Source: a virus. Taken from it: DNA of 64,000 bases. The stretch covers positions 1 through 64,000 of the IMG/VR virus record IMGVR_UViG_3300025120_014869; one strand, given 5' to 3'. A program made the translations under genes and the position numbers. The notes under the pieces are model-generated. The model had not been told where the DNA came from. It was given only the letters and a program-made list of their open reading frames with translations, and did not search any database. Positions 24,341 to 33,677 of the stretch are shown here, piece after piece (the stretch's first letter is position 1; every line of letters begins with the position of its first letter).

Positions 24341-25770
24341 TTGAGTTTAAATTAGATAAAAATAAAATTAAAGTTGTAACTTCTAATTTAGATGAAATAA
24401 GAGAGTATTTTAGTGTTAATGACGATACAGCAAGATTTAGATTTAAAGGTAGAGCAAGATTTATAGTCTCGCCTAGAATATATTGTATAACACCAACAGG
24501 TTTATTTGAACCTGGAATGTTTTATGATGTTTTGACTTATATAAAAATGCAATATCCGAATGAAGATATTATAGTTGATAATGATATAACTTCTTTAGTA
24601 AAGCCAGTTCTTAAAGATGTAAAATTGTATAATAATTTAAAGTATGAATTGAGAGATTACCAACAAGAAGCTTGTAAAAATGCTATTGCATTTGGTAGAG
24701 GTATTCTTAAAATGGGTACCGGTGCTGGTAAAACTTTAACTATATGTTCTTTATTAATGAGTTTATATCTTCAAAAAAAAGAAAAGAAGGAATCATTTAA
24801 ATGCTTATTAATTGTACCAGATTTAGGTCTTGTTAGTCAAACATATACTGATTTTGAGCAGTATAATGCGTTATTTAAATTTACTAAATGGACAGGAAAA
24901 AATAAACCAGATTTAACAGCAAATGTTATTATTGCTAATTTAGGTATATTACAAAGCCGTTTTATTGAAAATGATTGGTTGAAAGAAGTAGATGCTCTTG
25001 TTATAGATGAGTGTCATAAAGTTAAAAAATCAAATAAGATTAGTAAAATGGTACAGCAGATAAAAACAGCACATAAATTCGGTTTAACTGGTACGTTACC
25101 TGATAATAAACCTGATGAATGGAATATTAAAGGTAAAATAGGAAAGGTAATTTATGATAAAGATAGCTATGAACTAAGACTAGAAAAGTATCTAACTACA
25201 GTAAACGTTAGTATTATAGATTTAAAATATAATGATAAGCCTTTATACGTTTCAGGTACTAATAATTTTAAAAATGAACTTGATTTTATATATACAAATG
25301 AATTTAGAAATAATTTAATAAAAGGTATGTGTAGTAAATTTGATAATAATTCTCTTATATTAGTTAATCATTTAGCACATGGTGATGCGTTATATAATAA
25401 ACTCTCAGAATGCGAAAATAAGCAAGTATTCTTTGTAAAAGGAGAAGTAGAAGTTGAGACTAGAGATGAAATTAAAAAAATAATGGAAACTAATAATAAT
25501 GTTATTTGTATAGCAATGAGTTCAATTTTTAGTACAGGTATTAATATTAAAAATATACATATGATTATGTTTGCATCTGGTGGTAAAAGTTTTATTAGAA
25601 CAATTCAATCTATAGGTAGAGGTTTAAGATTACATGATAATAAAAATAAATTAGTAATAATAGATTTAGCAGATCACTTAAAATATGGTGAAAGACATTC
25701 CCTTAAGAGAAAAGAAATATATAATCAAGAAAAAATAAATTATAAAATTACTGAAATAGTTGAAAAATAA
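24337..25770 (+). CDS. uvsW: UvsW-like SF2 helicase
   Basis: 477 aa. Walker A GTGAGKT (127-133), DECH box in ALVIDECHKVKK, motif III GLTGTL, motif VI QSIGRGLR. N-terminal domain of about 100 residues as in T4 UvsW. Unwinds branched DNA and R-loops, shifting T4 from origin- to recombination-dependent replication. Confidence 0.92.
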   Translation: MIEFKLDKNKIKVVTSNLDEIREYFSVNDDTARFRFKGRARFIVSPRIYCITPTGLFEPGMFYDVLTYIKMQYPNEDIIVDNDITSLVKPVLKDVKLYNNLKYELRDYQQEACKNAIAFGRGILKMGTGAGKTLTICSLLMSLYLQKKEKKESFKCLLIVPDLGLVSQTYTDFEQYNALFKFTKWTGKNKPDLTANVIIANLGILQSRFIENDWLKEVDALVIDECHKVKKSNKISKMVQQIKTAHKFGLTGTLPDNKPDEWNIKGKIGKVIYDKDSYELRLEKYLTTVNVSIIDLKYNDKPLYVSGTNNFKNELDFIYTNEFRNNLIKGMCSKFDNNSLILVNHLAHGDALYNKLSECENKQVFFVKGEVEVETRDEIKKIMETNNNVICIAMSSIFSTGINIKNIHMIMFASGGKSFIRTIQSIGRGLRLHDNKNKLVIIDLADHLKYGERHSLKRKEIYNQEKINYKITEIVEK

Positions 25771-25792
25771 ATATTTTATTCTATAATTAGAT
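25760..25792 (+). promoter_or_regulatory. Early promoter of gp55
   Basis: TTGAAA (25760-25765), 16 nt, TATAAT (25782-25787), 5 nt, ATG 25793. Confidence 0.65.
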
Positions 25793-26272
25793 ATGGCTAA
25801 TACTAAAAAAACTACCACGAAAAAAACTACTGGTAAAAGACGAGGACCTAAACCTAAAAAGACTGAATACTATGTTGATCCTCGAGATTTAAAAGCTGAA
25901 CTAGTAGCTTATTATGATAGTGAAGATTGTTCTAGAGAACTTGCTGATATGATTCATAAAATAGCCCATGGTTTAAGTTATTCATCTAATTTTATAAACT
26001 ATACATATAGAGATGAAATGGTAGGAGACGCATTAGTAAAAATGTATACTGCAGTTACAAATAAGAAATTTGATATAACGTCTGAATATAATCCATTTAG
26101 TTATTTTACTACTATTGCTTTTCATGCGTTTATTAACCGTATAAAGAAAGAAAAGAAACATACTGAAACTTTAAACCAATATAAAGAAAAGGTTTATGAA
26201 CAAGAAATGATCGACTCAACTGATGGCATGGTTTACGTTAAGCCGTTAAATGAAGACGATAGTGATGAGTAG
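25793..26272 (+). CDS. 55: Late-transcription sigma factor (gp55-like)
   Basis: 159 aa. Lys-rich N-terminus (about 1-25, KKTTTKKTTGKRRGPKPKK), then the sigma region-2-like core: IAHGLSYSSNFINYTYRDEM, YNPFSYFTTIAFHAFINRIK, KKEKKH, matching T4 gp55. It directs host RNA polymerase to TATAAATA late promoters, abundant in this window. The T4 C-terminal clamp-binding peptide (SLDFLYE) is not evident; this protein ends KPLNEDDSDE. Confidence 0.85.
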   Translation: MANTKKTTTKKTTGKRRGPKPKKTEYYVDPRDLKAELVAYYDSEDCSRELADMIHKIAHGLSYSSNFINYTYRDEMVGDALVKMYTAVTNKKFDITSEYNPFSYFTTIAFHAFINRIKKEKKHTETLNQYKEKVYEQEMIDSTDGMVYVKPLNEDDSDE

Positions 26273-27311
26273 GGTAGCTATTTTTTCAGATCTTCATCTT
26301 GGTGTACATCAAAATAATGATTTTTGGTTAGGTATATCTAATAAATGGGTTGAATGGTATATTGGTAAACTGAAGGAAAATAATATTAGTGAGATTATTT
26401 TCTGTGGTGATTTCTTTCATTATAGAGATGAAATATCTGTTAAGACGTTAAATTTTGCAAAAGACTTATTAGATAAATTTAATGATTTTAAAATTACTAT
26501 GATTACCGGTAATCATGATGCTTGGTATAAAGATACAAGTGAAATAAACAGTTTAAGTATCTTTAAAGGATATAAAAATATTAAAATTTATGATAAACTT
26601 CAAACGGTCGATTTATATAATAACGACGTGACGTTTTGTCCTTGGGGTACTAAAATAGATGATATACCAAAAAGTGATGTTTTATTTGGTCATTTTGAAT
26701 TAGAAAATTTTAAAATGAATGCATTTAAAATATGTGATCATGGAGATGATCCTGAAGTATTGATTAAAAAATGTTCTTTAATTTTTTCAGGGCATTTTCA
26801 TAGAGAAGATACTAAAAATTTTAATAGTGGTGAGAGTAAAATAATTTATGTCGGCAACCCTTTTGAAATGGATTTTGGTGATATAGGTTCAAAGAAAGGG
26901 TTTTATATTTTTGATTTTAATGATAAAAAATTAGAATGGATAGATAATGATATTACACCTAAACATCATAAAATATTTTTATCTAAATTAATTAACTGTA
27001 AAAATATACATGTAGAAAATTTATTTGAAAAAATATTACCTGGTAATATAATAAAATTAATTATTGATAAAAATATTAGTACTGAACATTTAGATATTCT
27101 TACAGCTAAATTTACATCGTGTAGACCTGTAGAATTAAGGATAGATTATGATATTAATTATAATAAACTTAAAATAGAAAATGATATGGATTATGATCTA
27201 TCAGGAGTTGATATCAATCATGCTATAGAAGAATTTATTAATTTGTTAGATATAGAAAATAAAAGAGATGTTGTTAATTATACACAATCTTTATATGAAA
27301 AAGTTAAATGA
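26265..27311 (+). CDS. 47: SbcD-like nuclease subunit gp47
   Basis: 348 aa; start at ATG 26265 (MSRVAIFSDLHLG), overlapping gp55 by 8 bp, rather than the ATG-less upstream extension. Calcineurin-type metallophosphatase motifs: FSDLHLG, FCGDFFH, MITGNHD, FSGHFHRE. With gp46 resects DNA ends for recombination. Confidence 0.92.
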   Translation: MSRVAIFSDLHLGVHQNNDFWLGISNKWVEWYIGKLKENNISEIIFCGDFFHYRDEISVKTLNFAKDLLDKFNDFKITMITGNHDAWYKDTSEINSLSIFKGYKNIKIYDKLQTVDLYNNDVTFCPWGTKIDDIPKSDVLFGHFELENFKMNAFKICDHGDDPEVLIKKCSLIFSGHFHREDTKNFNSGESKIIYVGNPFEMDFGDIGSKKGFYIFDFNDKKLEWIDNDITPKHHKIFLSKLINCKNIHVENLFEKILPGNIIKLIIDKNISTEHLDILTAKFTSCRPVELRIDYDINYNKLKIENDMDYDLSGVDINHAIEEFINLLDIENKRDVVNYTQSLYEKVK

Positions 27312-29113
27312 AATACGTAAAATTTAAAGATTTAAAAATAAGGAATTTTTTATCAGTAGGTGAAGATGTCGTTAATATAGGTTTTGAAAAAGGCTTGCAT
27401 ATTGTAACCGGTATTAATAGAGATAAAGAAGATAGGAGAAACGGTGTCGGTAAGAGTACTGTAGCTGATGCTTTATATTTTGCTATATTTGGACAGACTT
27501 TAAGAGATTTAAAAAAGAATTTTATAGCTAATAATCTTACTGGTGGTACTTGTGAAGTACAATTATCATTTACTGTTGACGATCCTAAGCACGGGGTTAA
27601 TGAGTTTGATATAATTAGAACTTTAAACCCATCTAAGTGCTATGTATATAAAAACGGTAATGATAAGACCAGAGATAGTATAACTAATACAAACGAATAT
27701 ATAGGTACAGTTTTATCTGCTACTCCTGAGATATTTCAAAATTGTGTTATAATGACTCTTAATAATCATATACCTTTTATGGCTAAGAATAAAACTGAAA
27801 AACGTAAGTTTATTGAGCAAATTTTTAACTTAGAGATATTTAGTAAAATGCTTTTTGAATTAAGAAATGAGCATAATGAAGTTAAGAAAAATTTTGATAT
27901 TGAAATAACTCGATTAGAAGAAACTAATAATTATTTAACTACTCAAAAAACGCATAGAGACAATTTTAATAATGATCAAGAAAATAAAATAAAATCATTA
28001 AAAGATACTATTCAAGTTCATAAAAATGATTTAAAAGAAACGCAGGATAAACTCTCTGATATTGAAGCTTTAGATGATCAACCTTATAAAGATAAATTAG
28101 TAGAATTAGAAACTAAGTTAACTCAGAGTACTGGAGATAAAGAAGAAGCAAATCGTCAATGTATTGAACAAACTCAAATTATAAAAACTAATGCTGAAAA
28201 TCTTAAAAAATTAGGAACTGAAGAAGATACATGCCCTGTTTGTTTGAGACCTATTGAAGAGCATGATAAAGAAAAAATAGAAGAAGAAAAAGAGTATATT
28301 AGAAAGTTTTTAGTTGGGGAAAAGCAAGGAGTAGAAGCTTGTTTAAAGAAGATAGAAGAATTAAATGGTGAAATAACTAAAATAAATTCAGCTATAAAAA
28401 TGGTTAATAATAAAATTAATGATATAGGTAATAAAAAATATGGTATTGATCATATTAAAGATTCGGTAGTTTATATTGAAAAATGTATTACGGAAATTGA
28501 AACTGAATTAGACGGAGTTAAAAATGAAAAGAATACATTTTCAAACGCAGTTAATGAATTACAGCAAAAAGTAGATAATATTAAAAATGAAATTAGTAGT
28601 CTTAAGAAGGTAATTAATTTGATGGATGTTGTAAAGTTTGTAGTAAGTGAAGAAGGGGTAAAAAGTTTTATAGTTAAAAAAATATTATCTCATTTTAATA
28701 GTAAGTTAACTCACTTTCTTAAAAAACTAGATAGTAACTGCGTTTGTATGTTTAATGAATATTTTGAAGAAGAAATTGTCAATGAAAAAGGAAAAATAAG
28801 TCTATATAATAATTTTTCAGGAGCTGAAAGAAAAGCTATTGATTTAGCATGCTTATTTTCATTTATGGATATGAGAAAAGCACAAGGTGATGTACATTAT
28901 AATATTAGTTTTTATGATGAGTTATTTGATAGTAGTTTAGATGAAAAGGGAGTTGAGTTAGTTTTAGAAATTTTAAATGAAAGAGTAGATAAATTAAATG
29001 AATGCGTTATGGTGATAAGTCATAGAAAAGAGAGTATTAAATCTGCAACTGGTGATATTATATTTTTAGAAAAACATAATGGCATTACTAAGAGAGTTAG
29101 TTTTATTGATTGA
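27308..29113 (+). CDS. 46: SbcC/Rad50-like ATPase gp46
   Basis: 601 aa. Walker A NGVGKS (45-50), long coiled coil on both sides of a zinc hook (CPVCLRP near residue 310), signature FSGAERKAIDLACLF and Walker B-like ISFYDELFDSSLD, ending in the H-loop VISHRKE. ATGA overlap with gp47. Partner of gp47. Confidence 0.92.
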   Translation: MKYVKFKDLKIRNFLSVGEDVVNIGFEKGLHIVTGINRDKEDRRNGVGKSTVADALYFAIFGQTLRDLKKNFIANNLTGGTCEVQLSFTVDDPKHGVNEFDIIRTLNPSKCYVYKNGNDKTRDSITNTNEYIGTVLSATPEIFQNCVIMTLNNHIPFMAKNKTEKRKFIEQIFNLEIFSKMLFELRNEHNEVKKNFDIEITRLEETNNYLTTQKTHRDNFNNDQENKIKSLKDTIQVHKNDLKETQDKLSDIEALDDQPYKDKLVELETKLTQSTGDKEEANRQCIEQTQIIKTNAENLKKLGTEEDTCPVCLRPIEEHDKEKIEEEKEYIRKFLVGEKQGVEACLKKIEELNGEITKINSAIKMVNNKINDIGNKKYGIDHIKDSVVYIEKCITEIETELDGVKNEKNTFSNAVNELQQKVDNIKNEISSLKKVINLMDVVKFVVSEEGVKSFIVKKILSHFNSKLTHFLKKLDSNCVCMFNEYFEEEIVNEKGKISLYNNFSGAERKAIDLACLFSFMDMRKAQGDVHYNISFYDELFDSSLDEKGVELVLEILNERVDKLNECVMVISHRKESIKSATGDIIFLEKHNGITKRVSFID

Positions 29114-29117
29114 TTTA

Positions 29118-29144
29118 TATAAATAAGTTATTAAATTATAGAAT
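29118..29144 (+). promoter_or_regulatory. Late promoter word upstream of glycosyltransferase
   Basis: Exact TATAAATA (29118-29125) but 19 nt from the ATG, so a short leader is expected here. Confidence 0.4.
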
Positions 29145-30380
29145 ATGATAGTAGGTAACCATCCAATGAATCAATCGCCGTTTGCGGTTAAAACGCCCTT
29201 CCAAACTAATATTGCACCACAACAAATGCAATCAGGTCCTAAACAACCTCAAGCACCTGAACAACCACCTGAAGCAGCTTTACCTCGCTTTTTAAATTAT
29301 TATGCTGATTATTCAGGATGCGGTCATTGGAGAATGATATGGCCAGAGCAAGTAATGAATGCGCATAGTAAAGCAGTGGTACATGGTTCTACAGTAATGA
29401 ATGTAGACCCTCGATACTACGTCGATGTCAAAGGTGTGCGTATACAGAGACAAGCTACTCCACAGCAGTTAGAGTTTGTTAAATGGTTACGTCAAATAGC
29501 TGATAAAGAAGGTTTTAGATTAATTTATGAAATTGATGATATTTGTTTTTCTGAAGATATTCCTGACTATAACAAATATAAAACTGCATTTACAGATCCA
29601 GCAATTAGAAAATCAGCTCAAGAAATGATGTCAATGTGTGATGAAATTACAGTAACATGCCCATTCATGAGAGATTATTATAAGGAAAAGACCGGTAATA
29701 AAAACGTTACAGTTATACCTAATTTTATGCCTAAATTTTGGATAGATAGATTTTACGATCATAACCGTACGATGGAGAGTTTTGAGAAAAATAAAAGAAA
29801 ACCAAGAATATTATATGCTGGTTCAGGAGCACATTTTGATGTAGAAAACAGAGTTAAACAGAGAGATGATTTTCATCATGTATTGCAAGTTATTGCAAAT
29901 ACTGTAGATGAATTTCAATGGGTATTTTTAGGTGCTTTTCCACTTTCATTAAGACCGTTAGTTGATGCAGGAAAGATTGAATTTCATCCATGGAGAAGAT
30001 TATTTGAATATGGTAAGGGTATATATGATCTAAATGTTAATATGATGGTTGCTCCTTTGGAAGATAATATTTTTAATAGATCTAAGTCTGATTTAAAATA
30101 TATTGAAGCAAGTGCTTTTGGTATACCTATTGCATGCCAAGATATGTGTACATATGAAAATGCACCTATTAAATTTAAGACTGGTCATGAAATGGTTGAT
30201 CAAATAAGAAAAACATTATCTGATAGAAAAAGATATAAAGCTTTATGTAGAAAAGGAAGACAGTATGCAGAAACTAGATGGTTAGAAGATGACCGTAATA
30301 TTGATTGTTATACTGAACTTTATCAATACGGAGTAGATGATCCTAGAAGAGTTAATCTTAATAGATACAATTTAGATTAA
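29145..30380 (+). CDS. Glycosyltransferase (GT-B type), T4-like marine phage family
   Basis: 411 aa. Pro/Gln-rich first 40 residues, then FLNYYADYSGCGHWRMIWPE, IYEIDDICFSEDIPD, VTVIPNFMP and the C-terminal donor half ILYAGSGAHFD, FHPWRRLFEYGK, APLEDNIFNRSKSDLKYIEA, typical of GT4-like enzymes. Widely conserved in marine T4-like phages to my knowledge. Acceptor unknown (virion protein, DNA or surface glycan). Confidence 0.75.
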   Translation: MIVGNHPMNQSPFAVKTPFQTNIAPQQMQSGPKQPQAPEQPPEAALPRFLNYYADYSGCGHWRMIWPEQVMNAHSKAVVHGSTVMNVDPRYYVDVKGVRIQRQATPQQLEFVKWLRQIADKEGFRLIYEIDDICFSEDIPDYNKYKTAFTDPAIRKSAQEMMSMCDEITVTCPFMRDYYKEKTGNKNVTVIPNFMPKFWIDRFYDHNRTMESFEKNKRKPRILYAGSGAHFDVENRVKQRDDFHHVLQVIANTVDEFQWVFLGAFPLSLRPLVDAGKIEFHPWRRLFEYGKGIYDLNVNMMVAPLEDNIFNRSKSDLKYIEASAFGIPIACQDMCTYENAPIKFKTGHEMVDQIRKTLSDRKRYKALCRKGRQYAETRWLEDDRNIDCYTELYQYGVDDPRRVNLNRYNLD

Positions 30381-30592
30381 ATCCCGGAACCGTATGACGT
30401 ATCATCGTCTCCTAAATTAAACTCTCCTTGTGAGGGTTTTTTAGGTTTAGGAGCTATAATAGGATTTTTCTTCTTTCTTTTACCAAGTATAGATGCAGCT
30501 TCTCTATAACCGACGTTATATTTTCTCATATATTTTTTTATTACTTGATCGAATCCTGGAGTCATATATTGATTATTTATAGGAACGTTCAT
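30377..30592 (-). CDS. 71-aa hypothetical protein
   Basis: Basic, with VIKKYMRKYNVGYREAASIL (helical) and Lys/Pro-rich middle, acidic end. Shares TTAA stops with the glycosyltransferase. Its start codon overlaps the gp43 promoter; no own promoter seen. Confidence 0.5.
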   Translation of the reverse strand: MNVPINNQYMTPGFDQVIKKYMRKYNVGYREAASILGKRKKKNPIIAPKPKKPSQGEFNLGDDDTSYGSGI

Positions 30593-30603
30593 ATAATTAA
30601 TAA
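30569..30603 (+). promoter_or_regulatory. AGGAAC-class promoter of gp43
   Basis: TTGATT (30569-30574), 17 nt, TATAAT (30592-30597), 6 nt, GTG 30604; GGAAC (30582-30586) 5 nt before the -10. Confidence 0.7.
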
Positions 30604-33159
30604 GTGAGTTACCGTAATATATATTATGATTCGAGAGAAAGATGTGTCCATTTGTTTACTTGGGATAAAGATGGTAAAAGAATTAAAGTTACCAATTCGT
30701 TTGACCCTTACTGCTATTTAGAAGGTAAAGGAGATGCTGAGTCTATATATGGTACTAAATTAGTTAAGAAAATTTTCAATACTCAGTATGATAGATATAA
30801 GTATTTGAAAGATACTAATATAAAAAGAGTTTTTGAAAACTTACCTGCAACTCAACAGTACTTAGTTGATACTTTTTGGAAAGAAAATGAGAAGCCTGAG
30901 TTTAGTAAAAACCCTATTAAAGTTTTATTTTTAGATATTGAGACTTATTCACCCGATGAGTTTCCTAAACCTGCTGACCCGACTCATACAGTTAATGTTA
31001 TAACTTGTTTTGACTCATTAAACGGTAGATACACAACTTTTGGTTTAAAAGACTACGATAATAAAGATGATGATGTAGTATATCATAAATGTGAGTCTGA
31101 AAGAGATTTATTTAAAAAGTTTGTAATGTATATTGAGAAGGATTATCCGGATATCATGAGTGGATGGAATTCTGAATTTTTTGATTTACCGTATATTTTG
31201 AATAGATGTACTAGAATACTTGGCGAAGAATGGACTAATAGATTATCTCCTTCTGGTAGAGTTTATAGCAGAACTATAAAAGGTATGTTTGGTGTAGAAC
31301 AAGTTAGATGGTATATTGAAGGTATGTCGTTAATTGATTACTTAGATGTATATAAACGTTTTTCAGTCGGTGTTAAAGAAAGTTATAAGTTAGATAATAT
31401 CGGTGCTACTGAGTTAGGAGAACAGAAAGTAGATTTTGGTAATATGAATCTTGCAACGCTATCAGATAATGATTGGCAAACGTTTGTAGAATATAATATT
31501 CAAGACGTTAGACTGCTAGCTAAGTTAGAAGAAAAACTAAAGTATACTGAGCTTATTAAAATGTTAGCTTATGTTGGTTTAACTACGTTTGAAGCTGCTC
31601 TAGGTTCATTATCGGTTATTAATGGGGCAACTGCAGTAAGGGCAAGATATCGTGATCAAAAGATTCCATCGTTTATACGAAATGAAGATACAGGTAAAAA
31701 TCCTGGTGCCTATGTTGGTGAACCTTTGAAAGGATTTCAAGAAAATATTATATCTTTTGATGCTAATTCTCTATATCCGAATGTGATGATATCTCTTAAT
31801 ATGTCTCCTGAAACTAAAGTAGCTAAAATAGAAGATAAAAATAATTCTGAGATAGTTTTAAGACATGTAAATGGTCAAGTGTTTAGTTTAAAGCATGATA
31901 AATTTTTAGAGTTCTGTAAAAAAGAGCAGATAGCTATTAGTAAAGCAAACGTTTTATTTACTCAAAAACGTAAAGGGGTTATGCCTGAAATTTTAGACTA
32001 TTATTATAATGAAAGAGTTAAAATTAAAAAAGAACTTGGTACTATAAAAAGAGAGTATTCTAAAACTAAAAACGATAAACTTAAATTTAAAATAGAACAA
32101 CTTGATGCTAAGCAGTTGTGTATAAAAGTTTTTATTAATTCAATTTATGGTTATTTTGGTAATAAAAATGCACCGTTTGGGGATGATGATATTGCTTCAT
32201 CAATTACTTTAACTGGTCAATCAGTTATTAAAAAATCTAATGATTTATTAAAAGAATATATAAAACGAAAAACTAAAATAGAAGATGATAAAATCCTTAA
32301 TCAATGTATTGTATATAACGATACTGATAGTAGTTATATTTCAGTTAAGCCTCTTATTACAGCTGGTCTTTCGTTTACTGGTGATGACGGTAAATTAACT
32401 CAAGAGTTTTTTAATGAGGTACAAAATATTGAAGACTTCTTAAATGATGAAATTAAAGTATGGGGTAGAAAAGCTCTAAATAGTAGAGATTGTAGATTCG
32501 TGTTTAAACGTGAGGTAATTGCAGATGTAGGTATCTTTCTACAAAAGAAAAGATACGTTCTTCACATATTAGATGATGAAGGTATACCTATGGATAAGTA
32601 TAAGTATACCGGAGTAGAAGTAGTAAGAAGTACTATGCCTGATGCTATTAAACCTCATGTTAAAAATATTATTGAAACTATGCTTTCAACTCAAAATATT
32701 GGTGAGACTAATAAAGCATTAGATAACGTTTATAAAATTTTTAAAGATCTACCTGTGGAAGATATAACGTTTGTATCAGGTATTAAAGGTTATGAAAGAT
32801 ACGCAGGTCAATGCGATGGTTATAAAACTGCTAAAGGTATGCCTATTCACGTTAAAGCAGCATACTTCCATAATTTAATTTTAAAAAGACTTGGAGTTGA
32901 GAATAAGTATGAAACTATCAGTTCAGGTGATAAGGTAAGATACTTCTACGTAGAGCATCCTAACCCTTATAATTTATCATGCATTGCTTATAAGTATTAC
33001 TACCCTGAAGAGTTTAAGAAAATATTTCATGCAGATTATGATAAGATGTTTGAAAAGATTCTATATAATGTAATTGAAAGATTTTATGATAACGTTAATT
33101 GGACTCCTCAGAAACCTGGTAGTGCAGTTCAGACTAATTTATTTGAACTCTTAAGTTAA
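30604..33159 (+). CDS. 43: Family B DNA polymerase gp43
   Basis: 851 aa, GTG start. Exonuclease motifs FLDIETY, SGWNSEFFDLPYI and YNIQDVRLL; polymerase motif A SFDANSLYPNVM, motif B KVFINSIYGYFG, motif C YNDTDSSYI. C-terminus QTNLFELLS resembles a sliding-clamp-binding peptide. Replicative polymerase with proofreading. Confidence 0.96.
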   Translation: MSYRNIYYDSRERCVHLFTWDKDGKRIKVTNSFDPYCYLEGKGDAESIYGTKLVKKIFNTQYDRYKYLKDTNIKRVFENLPATQQYLVDTFWKENEKPEFSKNPIKVLFLDIETYSPDEFPKPADPTHTVNVITCFDSLNGRYTTFGLKDYDNKDDDVVYHKCESERDLFKKFVMYIEKDYPDIMSGWNSEFFDLPYILNRCTRILGEEWTNRLSPSGRVYSRTIKGMFGVEQVRWYIEGMSLIDYLDVYKRFSVGVKESYKLDNIGATELGEQKVDFGNMNLATLSDNDWQTFVEYNIQDVRLLAKLEEKLKYTELIKMLAYVGLTTFEAALGSLSVINGATAVRARYRDQKIPSFIRNEDTGKNPGAYVGEPLKGFQENIISFDANSLYPNVMISLNMSPETKVAKIEDKNNSEIVLRHVNGQVFSLKHDKFLEFCKKEQIAISKANVLFTQKRKGVMPEILDYYYNERVKIKKELGTIKREYSKTKNDKLKFKIEQLDAKQLCIKVFINSIYGYFGNKNAPFGDDDIASSITLTGQSVIKKSNDLLKEYIKRKTKIEDDKILNQCIVYNDTDSSYISVKPLITAGLSFTGDDGKLTQEFFNEVQNIEDFLNDEIKVWGRKALNSRDCRFVFKREVIADVGIFLQKKRYVLHILDDEGIPMDKYKYTGVEVVRSTMPDAIKPHVKNIIETMLSTQNIGETNKALDNVYKIFKDLPVEDITFVSGIKGYERYAGQCDGYKTAKGMPIHVKAAYFHNLILKRLGVENKYETISSGDKVRYFYVEHPNPYNLSCIAYKYYYPEEFKKIFHADYDKMFEKILYNVIERFYDNVNWTPQKPGSAVQTNLFELLS

Positions 33160-33189
33160 CATCTTTTTAAGTAAGTATAAAGAAAATAG

Positions 33190-33223
33190 TTGAATTAAGT
33201 AATTAATAATATAAAATAATACT
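33190..33223 (+). promoter_or_regulatory. Early promoter
   Basis: TTGAAT (33190-33195), 16 nt, TAAAAT (33212-33217), 6 nt, ATG 33224. Confidence 0.55.
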
Positions 33224-33604
33224 ATGGCAGATAAAAAATATATTACATTCATTGATAGTGTCGGTAGAGCTATTTTTGGCGTTAATACTTCAGAAAATGA
33301 TGAAAGTATTACCGTACAAAATCCAGTTATGATTACCGTACAACAGCAAGAGCAAGGTCAAATGGCAGTACAGCTATTTCCTTTATTTTTTCAGGAATTT
33401 GTAGTTCCTGATGAAGACGGTAAACGTTATAATAATTTCGATTTTAAAAAAGCAACTATGGCAGTAGCCAGTGATTTAAATATTGAACCAAGAATTATTG
33501 AACAGTATGAGCGAATTGTTAATCCTCAACTAGCACCAGCTGCTACTCAAGATAATAATTCAGGGGGAGATAAAGAGGTAATCAATTTATTTGATGATGA
33601 ATAA
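33224..33604 (+). CDS. Conserved T4-like marine phage protein
   Basis: 126 aa. KKYITFIDSVGRAIFGVNTS and NPVMITVQQQEQGQMAVQLF, PLFFQEFV resemble a protein found beside gp43/uvsX in cyanophages (from memory). C-terminus EVINLFDDE looks like a clamp-binding peptide. Small beta domain; function unknown, possibly replisome-associated. Followed by a terminator. Confidence 0.65.
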   Translation: MADKKYITFIDSVGRAIFGVNTSENDESITVQNPVMITVQQQEQGQMAVQLFPLFFQEFVVPDEDGKRYNNFDFKKATMAVASDLNIEPRIIEQYERIVNPQLAPAATQDNNSGGDKEVINLFDDE

Positions 33605-33628
33605 TATGAATTAAAAATATATTTTTTA

Positions 33629-33658
33629 AATACCACTTTCGAGTGGTATTTTTTTTGT
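33629..33658 (+). terminator. Intrinsic terminator with UUCG tetraloop
   Basis: AATACCACT / AGTGGTATT stem closing TTCG, followed by a run of T. Separates the 126-aa gene from uvsX. Confidence 0.85.
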
Positions 33659-33665
33659 TATAATA

Positions 33666-33677
33666 TATAATTAAAGT
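33666..33677 (+). promoter_or_regulatory. Promoter -10 of uvsX
   Basis: TATAAT (33666-33671), 6 nt, ATG 33678; no good -35 at 16-17 nt because the terminator T-run is there. Confidence 0.4.
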
